Positions 13,801 to 26,500 of a stretch of 64,000 nt of DNA are shown one piece after another. Source of the DNA: Archegozetes longisetosus (lineage: Eukaryota; Arthropoda; Arachnida; Sarcoptiformes; Trhypochthoniidae); assembly GCA_018873245.2 (NCBI GenBank), contig JAEMBT020000004.1:11092652-11156651 (forward strand), given 5' to 3'. Below the pieces are notes generated by a model, which saw only the letters and a program-made list of their open reading frames with translations, was not told the origin of the DNA and did not search any database. The first letter of the stretch is position 1. The number at the start of each line of letters is the position of its first letter. The position numbers were made by a program, and so were the translations under genes.

Positions 13801-16546
13801 CAAGTGCATATATGTCTGCTTTCTTTGCTTATATGAGATGTCCGTTACAGAAACAGCTTTCATGACGTACTCTAATGTGAAGTATATGTAAAGAGCTTTT
13901 CAGATAGTATAAATGATATTTGTGATTTGAGTAGCTCAAACAAAATTCGTTACCAGTGTAAAATTCAATTATTATCTAACGATAAGAAATGAAGCATTTC
14001 CTGTCTCGCCACTTATGTTTCTTGTAAAATATGATAAATAATTGTGATTAAACTAACATTAATAAAAGCCAAACATTGACTGGTAGTGAATCAAATTGAC
14101 TTTTGACCTGAGCCTAAGCGAAACGCTTTTGATCCGTTGCACTACTCCGTCGTCTAGTTCTCTGCTTCTCATGCATTCATTCATCGAGTAAAAATAGTTT
14201 CTTTGGCTAATGAAAAAAATAGTTTTCTTTATGTTAAAGTTCTCTTTAGAACTGAGAACGAGTACATAGTTTTCTACTTTCAGAAATTGATTTTAAGAAG
14301 TAATTTACAAAAATGCACTTATGCGAGAAGAGCTTCTTTTCTATCACTTTCAGACATATGTAGGCCATAAAAATGTCTTAAGAGTTTGAATAACTGAGCG
14401 AAGGTGAAAATGCTACACAGTCTAGTATAGATTTTTTGACACTTTACTTAACGTTTATTAGTTGCGATCATTACGAAAATAACATCCGTAAGTGTACTGA
14501 GATTAAGGCACAGATAGAGGTCACTAAATCCTGGAATCATATTGAATTTCGAGGGCAAAGATTACATAAAAGTATACGCTTAGAGTATACAACTTGTATA
14601 TAAATGTGTAAATCACTCGGCGGGACAATAAAACCAGAGGAGAAAACCAAAACTGTTTAAAAACTCCCCACCGATGCCATCGATGTAAGTCATTCGAATG
14701 CTTGGTTTGCCACTAAATGTTGCTTTATTTCACACATGGTATTAGATTTTATGCTCATCTATAGACACGCTTCGACTTGAATTTTGGCACATTTCTGTGC
14801 GATACCAACTTGTAATATAATAATAATTATTATGAGCTTAACAAATAAGATAGTATTTATTGGTCTTATGACACCGATGGCTACGTTTTTTATGGCAAAA
14901 ATTTAGGCTTCCTTTCAAATTATCTACTTAACTGTTTGAATGGGACTGAACTTCAATTGATTTTATGATAAAATTCAGATTTTTCTAATGAGGTCGTTAT
15001 TTTCATCTGGGAAAATGCTTTAAATCATAATTACTTCTAAAGTTCAAATTATTTGGATAACAATCTAAAAACGTATTCAAAGCCGAAATAACTTTATTTT
15101 TGCTGATGTAAATGAAGTTCAAAGAACTTAAGCTTCCATTTGTTTTGGTCAATAGGAGTGTTTTGTGGATTCCTAAACAATGGAAACAATGATAGAGAAT
15201 AGATAAAAGAAAATGATCGCATTCCCCAAAACACACACAAAATATATCCTGACTTGACTTAACTTACATTCTATAAACCAAAAAAGAGGACATCATCTGA
15301 AAATCTCTCTCAGGCCTTATCCATTCTGATGATACGAACAAAGTTGAAGCTCACAACTAGAGCCTCGTTGTCTCCTATTTTTCGCTTGTCTTTCGAATTG
15401 CGTTTCTCTTATCAGTGTTTGCAATCCCTGTCTTTCGCTAGCATTTTCTCCAATAATATCTGTGGTATTATGAGTGCGGCGAGAGTTACATCACTGAGAA
15501 AGCCATTGCATTAGAAGAAGAGAATTTGGCGATCGAAACTAGTGGTCATCTCTTAGATGAGAGGATTCGCTTCAGTTACAGCACATAAGACCGAATAGTA
15601 GTACCTAAACCTAAGGCTTGTGCGAAGCAAGACAGAGAAAAGGGAAAGCCATCCATTTGTTTGACGGCAAGCAAATTAAAGGCATTGTAACCTAAGCCAA
15701 TTCTCTTCTTTAAGCTTAGGGTGGCGTAAGAAGCAAATAGCTTTGAAGGCGTTCATATAATGGGGGGTCATTACACATCGTAGTCATTTGGCTTTGGCTA
15801 CCCTTCTCTCAAAAACTGAATCCCTGGTGTGTTGTCATGTAATGGGTGTGTGTTATTACATCTTATGTATTCTAAGAGAAGTTACCGTTTCTGAACGATC
15901 ATAAAGATTCACATCATAATAAAATCCCACGCATTCACCAATACTTTGATAGCATCTAAATATCGTACGCTTTCATGAATAATAATAAACTCTATCTATT
16001 ATTCTACATCCATAAGCAATCATTCGATAAAATAAGTTTTGTTTTTCACTTTTTGGATACTGGAATTGCGTTCAATTGTAAAGATTAGTTTCATTGATGA
16101 GCTATCCAATTTCTCAAAAGTCGCGAAATAGCAAATCACTAATTAAAATGAGGAATACAAACAACAAAGTAGCAATGCAGATAAAATTGCGATGTAAATA
16201 AGAGAAAGTATTACTGGGAAGATGTGGGCAAAAAATGAGAAGTACTGCGAAATTTAAAGCGCTTTAAAACGTCTGGAAAGAATTTAAATTGTTTAATACT
16301 TGGATTAACGCCACGAAATTCTCAAATTGCTTTAATTGATTGATTATTTAACATGCTATCTTTGGCATGCATGCAAACCTCAGCTTGCCTATGAATGCCT
16401 CAGCAGCGATACATTGATTCTCACGCATAAACCAAACTGTCAGTTCAACTGACACTATACAGGCTTTATTTAATTAATTATCTCTACTCTAGAGTACAAA
16501 CTGTTTTAATTGTTTTTATTTGAATGATTATTTTTCTCTTTTGTAG
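10870..16546. other. gene-free stretch upstream of the first robo exon seen
   Basis: No exon is supported here. The robo Ig2 exon at 16,547 begins with an acceptor and needs one base from an upstream exon, so at least the part adjoining it must be robo intron. I looked for the Ig1 and signal-peptide exons and found no frame resembling them. Two weak signals are a TATA plus mini-exon at 14.6 kb and a GC-elevated segment at 15.33-15.85 kb. Confidence 0.5.
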
Positions 16547-19500
16547 TATTGCGCGACGAATTTAAAGTAATGCCAAAAAATGTAAGAGTGGCTGCGGGAG
16601 AGACTGCTGTCATGGAATGTGCGCCTCCGCGCGGATTCCCCGAACCCTTCATATCTTGGAAAAGAAATGGCGAAAAACTCAACACTGGAACCGGTCGGAT
16701 AAGACTTGCTGGAAGTAATCTTATGATTTCGGAAGTTAGACCTGGAGATGAGGGACGCTATCAATGCGTTGCTGAAAACCTAGTCGGAGTTCGAGAATCG
16801 CCACCAGCTCTGCTTAACGTTCAAGGTTTGCATCAAAATCAATTACCGACTATATTTGTTTATATTAATCAATTTATTTATTTTATTGCAGTTAAACCGT
16901 TCTTTATAAGAGGTCCAGAAGATGTGACAGCTCTGTCGAGCGAACACGTCGAGTTTCACTGCAAAGTTGGCGGCGATCCCACACCTACTATAACGTGGAA
17001 AAGACAAGACGGAAAAATGCCGATTGGAAGGTACGAAGAATACATTGCACAAACCTATTAATGGCATTACAATAATAATAACAAATTTTTCTTTTAGAGC
17101 TCAAATATTAGAGGATAAAGCATTAAAAATAATACACGTCACGCCTGCAGATGAAGGAGTAAGACTTCAATACTTTTTGTGTTTACATTTAAGTTTTTCT
17201 CATAATCCAAATTTGGCAACAATTCCAGGTTTACACGTGTGAAGTCGAGAATCCTGTTGGAACAATCAGTTCCTCCGCAACACTTATTGTTCATTGTATG
17301 TCAATTCACGATACTCTAGACAAAAATAAATCAGATCTAAACTATTTTTATTTTGCAAATGCTATAATTATAGCTCGTCCAACGTTTTTGGTAACACCAA
17401 AAGACATTCGAGTGCCTGTCAATAATGTGGCAAAGTTAGACTGTGTGGCCACTGGAAACCCTCCGCCTTCTGTGTTTTGGACTCGCGAAGGGAATCAAGT
17501 GCTGATGTTTCCCGGAAAAGTGCACGGAAGGTTTTCAGTGTCCGCTGAAGGATCCTTAACCATATCAGGGGTTCGCAAAGAAGATCGCGGCTATTATGTG
17601 TGTTCAGCACTATCTGTTGTTGGTTCTTCTATGGCCAAAGCATATCTCACTGTTAGTGCTGTTGCAGACGTTCCACCGCCTATTATCAAATTAGGGTCCG
17701 CTAACCAAACATTGCCTCAGGATACTGTAGCTATGCTTCCATGCGAAGCATTAGGTCCACCACAACCTGTCATCAAATGGATGGTCAACAACAAGCCTGT
17801 TCCTTTACATGATCCGAGATTTGTTGTTCTCGATTCGGGAACTTTACAGATCGATGGTACGTTTGATTGTACAAAACATTTGATTTCAACTAATTCTAAC
17901 ATATTTTTATTTATTTAGATATAAAAAACCATGACTCAGGCATTTATACCTGTATTGCTTCGAGTGAAAGCGGTGAGACATCATGGAGTGCTTCGCTGTC
18001 TGTTGAATCTCCACGAAACCCAAACATAATGTTTCACCGAATGCCGGACCCGTCAACATTTCCGGGCGCACCTCAAAAGCCTTCTGTTGTTAACATAACT
18101 GAAACATCAGTTACGATATTGTGGAAAAGACTTGGAAGACCAGGTTCATCACCATTTATTGGGTCCACAATCGAGTATTACAGTCCTGACCTTCAGACAG
18201 GATGGAATGTTGCCGCTCAAAGAGTTATGAGTGATATCTATACAGTCCATAATTTACAGCCAGATTCGCGTTACGTGTTTTTTGTCAGATCTGAAAACTC
18301 TCACGGGTTGGGACCTCCGAGTCCTATCTCTGATGAAATTCGAACACTAGGCTCACCTTCATCTCAAACACTGCCTGAATATGATTTAGACGAAGCAAGA
18401 ATTCGTTTGAGTAGTTGTTCCATTGAATTAAAAGATGTTCGAGCTATCAGTTCGACTGCAGTTAAACTTTTTTGGGATATTCAGGGAAGTCAAGAATTCA
18501 TAGAAGGGTTCTATGTTAGATTTCGCGATATGAGTAGTGGTGGAACAGCTCAAAAGTATAATATGGTTACTGTACTAAACTCTGGCTCTTCAACTTATGT
18601 TTTGTCAGATTTAAGAAAATTCACTAAATTTGAATTCTTTCTCGTTCCGTATTATAAGAACGTTGAGGGAAAGCCCAGTAATACTAGAACTGTTCAAACT
18701 CTAGAAGACGTGCCATCAGCTCCTCCTGAGAACCTCAATGTCAAAGTCATAAACTTGACGAGTGCTACAATTGAATGGTCGCCACCGGCGCCACAACATA
18801 GAAATGGAAACTTATTGGGATATAACATTCACATTCAAGGAAACCTATCGTCACTTCATTCAAACATAACATTAAACTCAACGATTACATCAATTACTTT
18901 ACACAATCTGACGACTGGAGCTGTTTATAGTGTACGCGCTCTTGCGTTCACAACAGTAGGTCCAGGACCATTTAGTTCACCAATTGCTCTGAGAATGGAC
19001 CCGAATTTGCTTTATTCCAAACAAGATGGACCATCGACCAACTCATTAGACACGACATACTTCGGAGGATTTGTGAACCAGACCTGGTTTTATGTCGCTG
19101 TTATTATAATAGCGATCTTATTTGTATCAGTTATTGTTATTGTTGTAGTAATGAAGAGACGAATTGCGTGGAAGAAAGCTATTAGCGCTCACTTAACTGT
19201 ACCCTTAAATAAAAGCGAAGAAGTGGGCAGAGGAGGATTCAACGGCAACGCCAGGGAAGCACTTTGGATCAACCATGGCTGGAGACCATCCGATAAAGAC
19301 AATAACCAAACAAAGTTAATGAATAGTTGTCCACCAAATGACGTGAATAACGGCTATTCGAGTGCTTTTGTCGCCGAATATTGCAGTGTTGGTAACGCTC
19401 CCGACTATGCAGAGGTCGATACGCATAACTTGTCGACTTTCTATAAGAAAGAATCATCTTATCCATCGTCAGTCCCAGCGCCTTATGCCACAACAACACT

Positions 19501-21352
19501 AATCAATGCTGTCTCACAATCGAAACATGGATCAGTTAGAGAACATAAAAGTAGTGGTTCTGAAGAGATGGGAAGCAGAAAATCAGAAAAACCGATGCCT
19601 TTCGACTTCAACGATGACGGAGCTATGGAACACTTGTTGACAGAACAGCAGGCAAAAAGTCCGAGTGATTCGGGCAGTTATACAACCGATGAGTACGGAA
19701 TGCCTGTCAGAAAAATAAAGCACCACAATAAGCATCGACAACAAAATACTTCTTTCCGACCAAATCCCATAATTCTGAATGGCAACAGTTCTGTGTCAGG
19801 CAGTCAAAGCTCGAAAGCTCCGATCGTGAACTGGACTGATTTGATACCTCCTCCACCTGAAAACCCTCCGAGTGAATGCGGAACACCTCCAGATACACCA
19901 ATTCTGAATTGTAATATTAGAGGACAAAACCCAAACAGACTAGTGAGAGTTCAGGTACTATTGCTTAGATTTTTCTTAATCAAATTTGAGTCAAAATTCA
20001 CTAAACTGTTTGTTTTAAATTCAAAGCTACCACCGATGGCTTATATACATTCAGGTGGTTCGGGTTCAGGCAGGTCTCCATTGATCTCAAGATCATATCA
20101 GGCCTCACCTGCCAATAGTCGTCATAGTCTTTCTTCACCAAGAAGTACATTAACACGCAATAAAAAAGTTTCAGACATAATGTGTTCGGGTTCAGCGGAC
20201 GCCTCATCCCTATCACAACAAGCTAATAGAATGCAATTACCCCAATTTCTACAAAGACTTAAATCGAATCAAACCCCTATTACCAACTCACATTATGCGC
20301 CATCGAGCGCATCGCCACATATAATAACTAATCCTTTGATGGATAGGGCTATTCAGTCATCGCTTCCATCATTGATGGATGAGACACAGCAGCATACGAA
20401 TAAGAATCAAGTCATGGTTGGTTCCTATCAAAGATTAGAAGTTGACTCAGACGCTGAATGCGGACGTGATAGTAATATGAAGACAAACAATGTGAGGCAT
20501 TCGCCACCATCCAGTATTGGCGACGGAGATACTACAGACTATGCACACTGTGATCGGGATGGAAGTAATAGTGGCACGAGTCATCAATCAAGTGATGCCG
20601 AAGATCATGAAAGCTCATTCTATGCTGAAGCGGATTTAGCTAACTGCATTGCTCGAGCCGTTCAAAACGCCAGCTTCACTTTCAACGAACAATCATTTGT
20701 GATCGAACCTCAATCACAATCTGCTTCTAATAATAGTAAAAAGTTTCGACACCATCAAAGAGCACAAATACCTAACTTCAGGCCTACAAGTCCTTATAGT
20801 ACAGACAGTAATATGAGTACAGCAGTTCCACTGCAGGCAAGACATCCGCCGAAGTTTAGGAAACGACAAGCAAGTGATAAAGCTGTTAACAATCAGTTGG
20901 CCTCTCCTTCATCATGTTCGGAACACTCGCCATCCTATGATATGATTCAGTCTGACTTTACCAATCACTTACAACAGAAACAAATCAAAGTTCCTAACGC
21001 TATGCACAACATCGCAAATTGTATGCATTCATTAAACTTTTTATGAAAACCTTCAAAATAGGCCTAATCATAACTTATTAGCTAATTATCATTTTTACTA
21101 TTTATTTAGCTCATGACTCATCAAACAATTATCCATCTTATAATAAGCCTATATTTCAGCAAGCAAACAACAAGACATCAGCTAATAATGACAAGAATCA
21201 GTTATCTTCGCCGACATCGAGCAAAGATTCTTTCAATTTGAGATCATTTGCTCTTCGATTGGATGCCAGAGATGTAAGTTGTGACAAAGTTGGAAAGCTT
21301 AATTGATTAGAAACTAAAAGTATTTCTTATTTTTTAGACACCAATAGTATGA
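16547..21352 (+). CDS. robo: Roundabout axon-guidance receptor, Robo1-like (5' end missing)
   Basis: Robo is the single-pass receptor for Slit that repels growing axons from the midline. Exons read: 16547-16825, 16892-17030, 17098-17158, 17229-17295, 17374-17856, 17919-19954, 20027-21020, 21110-21273, 21338-21352. Phases join exactly to 1411 residues plus stop. Ig2 starts at LRDEF, matching the family's LRDDF. Then come Ig3 (16,892-17,295), Ig4 (from 17,374), Ig5 (to about 18,010), three fibronectin III domains (about 18,065-18,990) and a membrane helix near 19,087-19,155. Cytoplasmic motifs are CC0 DYAEVDTHNLSTFY (19,403-19,444), CC1 PAPYATTTLI (19,474-19,503) and the Ena-binding CC2 LIPPPPENPP (19,841-19,870). 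A later RPTSP.STDSNMS block also occurs in vertebrate ROBO1. Having CC2 points to the Robo1 type. Signal peptide and Ig1 must lie on upstream exons not found. The stop-free intron at 19,955-20,026 and the last donor at 21,021 leave room for isoforms. Confidence 0.96.
19955..20026 (+). other. robo: stop-free 72-nt intron inside the robo cytoplasmic region
   Basis: The segment starts CAG|GTACTA and ends TTCAAAG|C. It has the length of the other robo introns (62-89 bp) and the same AT-rich texture, and it encodes a hydrophobic run unlike its surroundings. It is 24 codons long with no stop, so retention keeps the frame. I treat it as an intron, probably removed, lying just after the CC2 motif. 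Confidence 0.7.
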
Positions 21353-21832
21353 AAGAGATGCTATGGTTTCGTAAATTGAAATTTGCTTAAAAGCAATAGT
21401 CAACTAATTATGTAATAGCATATCATTGCAAATGCAAACATTACTGCCTTTTTTACTATTAACAAATCGAAAACCAGCCAATCGTTTATATGTTTAATAT
21501 TATTCAAATTAATTTATTAGAGATTATCGATTATATGCTTTACTCATTTTTTATTTTATTTGTATCGATATAAATAATATAAGAATTGAATCTTTGTTTC
21601 TACTGTTGTACAGAATGTGTATAAAAGACTAATAATAGTGTAAATATTTATATCAATTGATGTGATGTTATAATTAAGTGAAGAAAACAAATAATTGTTA
21701 CTTTTGGGTTCTGTAAGAATTATTAATTATTGAGAAAATCCAATCATTTGGATAACTAATCGAGTTATGAATTACAGCAAAACAAATGCATTTGTAATAA
21801 GTTGTGCCAAATTGATAAATGTAAAGTCATTT

Positions 21833-21838
21833 AATAAA
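21833..21838 (+). terminator. candidate poly(A) signal of robo
   Basis: A canonical AATAAA hexamer lies about 480 bp after the predicted robo stop, in AT-rich 3' flank before the convergent PTS gene. Other AT-rich variants lie nearby, so the exact cleavage site is not settled. Confidence 0.35.
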
Positions 21839-22199
21839 TTGAACAGTATATCGAATCCAGTTCTTTTCTAACTTTATTTAATTATTCAATCAAAGTTGTA
21901 ATCAATTCCCTCGTGTGATCAACTCATGAAGAGTATCAGCAGAAAACAATTTTGGTAACCACCATCATTCATGGTAATGGATATAACGATAATGACTGAG
22001 GCATTATTAGAAAATCTACTGTATTGTCCTTAATCGTTGACATAAAAAATACAATCACAACTTTCAATTTAGAAAATTTATTTTAGATCATTATCAATGG
22101 TATATTAATATCATTACTTTTAATCCCCATATAAAAATCTTAATGTATTTTTAGTTGAAGAGATCAACCAATATGATCTATTAGCTAATTATCAACAGT

Positions 22200-22690
22200 G
22201 TATCAACAGCTGTTGGTGAGCAACATAGTGTGTAGAACTTTTGTTCAAAATTATTCGCTAAACTTTCATAACTACTATAATAGAGAATAAAGATTTTGAG
22301 CTCAGAAAACACTGTTTTCAATCTATATTAATACATGAAGCATTGCAGATCACGCCTAATAGCAATACTTACCTGAGTCAGCAAATTAAAAATTAACAAC
22401 AAATCGTGTTATAACAACGGCTGTTGGTGAGCAGTGTGTAATATGAATACTTTTGTTCCAAAATTTCATTCGAAAATCTAAACTTTGCATAATTCATAAC
22501 TTTAATTAATTAGAGAATAGAGCAGACTACTCATTGAACAAATGATTTTTCTCATTGAAAGTCTCAACTTACAAATGTTTTAATATCAATTATTCGAATT
22601 TCATTAATGATTTAAAAGTACACGAAATTCGAAGCATTAAGAACTCAGAGTCACATTTGCGATATTCAAATTTAATAGCAAATACTATAC
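22200..22690. repeat. degenerate direct repeat between the robo and PTS 3' ends
   Basis: The phrase GCTGTTGGTGAGCA followed by ACTTTTGTTC and AAAATT occurs at about 22,208-22,253 and again at about 22,420-22,466. Similar following blocks (CTAAACTTT.CATAA, then AGAGAATA.AG, then GAAGCATT, then AATAGCAA) appear in the same order after each. It looks like an old local duplication or fragments of a dispersed repeat. Confidence 0.55.
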
Positions 22691-22937
22691 CATTTAGAAT
22701 ATTATAGCTCTAACTTTTGCTCAAAATTTTAGAATAAAATTGCAACTAAGAAATAACGATAACTTTATGATATATTAATTAACAATTCATAGGAGTATAA
22801 GAATATATGATTAACTCAAAAAAAAAAATAACGAAATAAAACAAATTCGAGAATTAGAACGAGTGGAAAATAAGTTGAGACTATAATAACAAAGAATAAA
22901 AGGGTATGAAAGGCTATCAATTCAATGTGAAAGTTGT

Positions 22938-23539
22938 CTAAAACGTTGTCTCTCCTTCATATTCAACAACATTATTATCAGTTTCATGTAGCTTAATTGA
23001 ATGCAATTTGACACCATTTGGCAACTTATCAGAAACCAATTTCCAAATGAAAACCGCTATATTTTCTGCAGTACTGACAGTGTTATTCTCATAGAAATAT
23101 TTGACGTCTTTGTCTATATTCTTATGATCGAGATTTTGCATAATTGTTTCATCGATAATAGTCTTCAGGATTGCAATGTCCAAAACCATTCCAGTGATTG
23201 GATCGACAATCCCTTTAACAGTGACCTCAACCTTATAGTTGTGCCCGTGACTGTTAGGATTATTGCATTTACCATACGTTTGTTTATTCGTCAACTCATC
23301 CAACGATGGATTGTGCAAACGATGAGATGAACTAAAGCTTTGAATTCGAGTCAATTTGGCGATTGGTTTTTGTTTAGAATCATCGACTCTATTGAGACCA
23401 ACTGATTCATTGCTATCCGCAGATATCTATCAGATTAAACAATTTATTTGATGAATGAAAGTAATCATTGACAGAGAATATTAAATGAATAAATGAATAC
23501 CTTATTTGTTACATAATTATAATCAATATTTTGGGCCAT
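22938..23539 (-). CDS. PTS: 6-pyruvoyl tetrahydropterin synthase
   Basis: This enzyme converts 7,8-dihydroneopterin triphosphate to 6-pyruvoyl tetrahydropterin, the second step of tetrahydrobiopterin synthesis. It releases triphosphate and uses zinc. Two exons on the minus strand: 23,501-23,539 (ATG, 13 codons, donor AAG|GTATTC) and 22,938-23,426. They join in phase to 175 residues. All family residues are visible: zinc ligands His48 (SSSHRL), His73 and His75 (NSHGHNYKVEV), catalytic Cys67 (YGKCNNPN), Asp113-His114 (LDHKNID) and Glu161 (HETDNN). From about residue 40 the match to human PTS is nearly continuous. The first 37 or so residues are an extension with no clear targeting signal. The gene is convergent with robo. 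Confidence 0.96.
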
Positions 23540-26500
23540 TATTTGGTAAAAATAGATTTTATATTGAATCTAAAGTTACTTAACGTATCAATTGATCGAT
23601 GCAAACATTAATCAACCCTCAGATATATAAATTCAATAATCAATGCGACTAATGAATCAAATTATTACAGATCTAATGAGTCAATATTCGCACCATAAAA
23701 GTGTTGGTCAAATAAATCACATGAGAAGAAATGACATTGAATGACATCATGTTTCTCTTTTTTAAATTCAATTTTAATTTTTAATGAAACCTCTAACTTA
23801 TGATTGGTTTCAAATGGTATTCCACTTCTATTGTATTTGACTCTTGAAATTTAGTACTATTAGAAACGCTAAAAGAGAGGAAAATCCGCCATTACTTATG
23901 TTACAAAAGGATCTAAATTGAGGAACGTATTACTCGATTGACATGATAAGCTGTGAAAGCTGGAGTAAAGTCCTTTTAAATGGTATGTCATAAGTCATGT
24001 GATGTAAACATCGCTTCGCGCATAACATTCTCTCTATATATTGACAGAATAGCTATAATTTTCTTTATTATTGTTTATGCCTAAGGATCAAATTGTTAAT
24101 AACAATCGTTACTTAAATATTAACAATTGAATCAACTTTACAAAAATTACGTAAATATTTAATTATTTACATTGTTGCTAACGAATATCTTCGCATTTCA
24201 TTACAATATTAACACTGATTTTGTTCCAAATAAGAATTTAATTAAATTGAACCACTTTTTGGTAAGTAATCATTCATCCATTCATTCATTCAATTATTTG
24301 AAACTTTTCAATATTTTTATGCATTTATCCATTAGTTTGTTATGTAATATGCAACAAAACGGAATCTAATTCAGTTGTGCTCTAAAATAGAAACGCAATA
24401 AAACTTTTGATATATTATTATTTTATTTTGAAAGCAAAACGCAATGTTTTTGTCATATTTTACGTCTATTGAAGGATTAATCGAAATTTATACTTGTTTT
24501 TGTGCGTTGCACTAAAGCAAATGTTTTTACCTGTACTTCAAGTTAGAAGTAGTTCTTTCTTTACTTCGCAATACTTAGTTATATCAATAATACTTTTAAT
24601 GTTATTTTATTATCGTTACTGATAATAACATGAGTCAAATGTTTAGCAACAAACAGTGCAGTACCTGAACTATTCATTTAAATCTATAAGTAGAAGTCGC
24701 ACAAAACAGATATTAAGGTAAATATTGATTTAAGCAATTTTTAAATGTTAAGTACTTTGGATTTTGTTTTTAATTTTACATTCTAGGTTAGTTCCAAACT
24801 GTGTTTCAGGTCTATTTCAAATATTCATATGTTCAAGGTTTCAAATCAACTAAACGGCCATCAATTGCATTATGAATATATTGATTGAAAGTTTTACTTA
24901 TACTGAAGGAAGTTTTTGTTTCACTTATTCTTACGAGCCTTAAGGTCTGACTTACTTAAATATACTTTTAAAATGCAGTTTTAATAGCAGTTATTTGATA
25001 ATCCATAACTTTATGATCGATTGACTAATGTCAATTTTCAAAATACATATCGTTGTGTTGTCTATTTTTAAGTACTGTTTAATTATTTATTTTGCTCAAG
25101 GCTTAAGTAACTTAAGCTAAAAATAAGGTCATTACAGAAATGTGAGCGATTTATAAGTTGGTTTATATTAGTCATGAGATTATAGTGAATCTGAGAGCCT
25201 ATATTAGGGACACTTAAGCGTTCAATATATTAATTGATTATTCTATAAATAAGCAAGCATAATAGTTGTGCAACTTTCATTTCCGACATTCATTCAATGC
25301 ATTGTCCGATTAAAAATGTTTAATTACTTTAGATTCAGGTTATATTATATAACAATAATTTGATTTATTCGTTCATTCAAGTGATGCTTGTTTTCAGATA
25401 AAATAATTTACTATTGTTATCAAAAAATGTTCAAAATGAGTTTAAACTACATTTTGATTATTTCAAAAGTAGGACAAGAGTGCAATTGCATCACAATTTG
25501 GGGAAATACTTTCACTATTCATTGCTGTTCGCAGGCTTTTTTGTGCCAAAGTTTTGCTAAGTCTTTGGTACTGGTCTCAAATGTTTGTTGCGTTTCCAAA
25601 ATGAATTAACACTATTTTTCTTTTTGATCACATTTAAGACATTTTTCACGATACTTAAAGAGCGCTTTCATAAGGTTGCAGTCGTGGCTGTTTTGCGAAA
25701 ATTCACTCTAATTAATAAAACCGTAAATGCTTACCATTTTGATCTAATTTCTAGCAAAAGGAAATTGTTTTTGACGCCAATTAATCTGAGTGATTCTGCA
25801 AAAATGTTTATTTTAAGTATATTAGTAGTGAGTTGGATGGTTTCCATATTTTAAGACTCAGTGATAACTTGAAGCTTATCTTTTACAAACACAACCATTC
25901 ATGAGCTCGAACTCGTGCAAAAATTTTTAGGTTAAGTCAACTTTCTTTTGACTTTCAGTTCAATAAGCAATAAGAAAAATTTTGCCAATCAACTTTTGAG
26001 GCACAATTCAGTGTATTAATTGAAATTGACATAAATTGCTGTATGTTAACTAACTTGATGTCTATGCTATACTTTTTGACTTTACGTCAAGTCAAAAATG
26101 AGGTTTAGAATTGAATTTTCAATTCACTATTTGAGTGTTAGTTTAATACATAAATACTCCTATTCAAATTTATATAAAAGTTACTGACAAAAGCTTTTCA
26201 AACAACAGCCATTTTATGAAGACCAAACAGAAGCTTTCTTTTCATGTAATTATATGATTGAATAGTTTTAATTTTGGATATAATTAAGTTTTATGTGAGA
26301 TTGCAATCCATTGAAAATGTTTCTATTTTTGAACTACAATTCATAGAGTGTGCGAATCATAGATACGGATTATGTGTCAGCAAATAAAATAATAATACTC
26401 TTCATAATATGGAAAAAGCATAAAAGTAGCTACTATTTCCTGACACTAACTTTGCTCAACATCCTATTTATAGTTATAAAAAATTCTTAGCTTCAGGTTT

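Noticed and set aside
21021..21109. Robo C-terminus read straight through as the only form
   Set aside because: The downstream exons keep phase and have strong splice sites, so the spliced form is favoured, with read-through kept as an isoform.
23001..23330. 109-codon plus-strand frame opposite PTS
   Set aside because: It is the antisense shadow of a clearly conserved enzyme.
25388..25854. Two overlapping plus-strand frames of 73 and 89 codons
   Set aside because: They overlap in different frames, are rich in Phe, Ile and Lys as expected from AT-rich DNA, and resemble no family.
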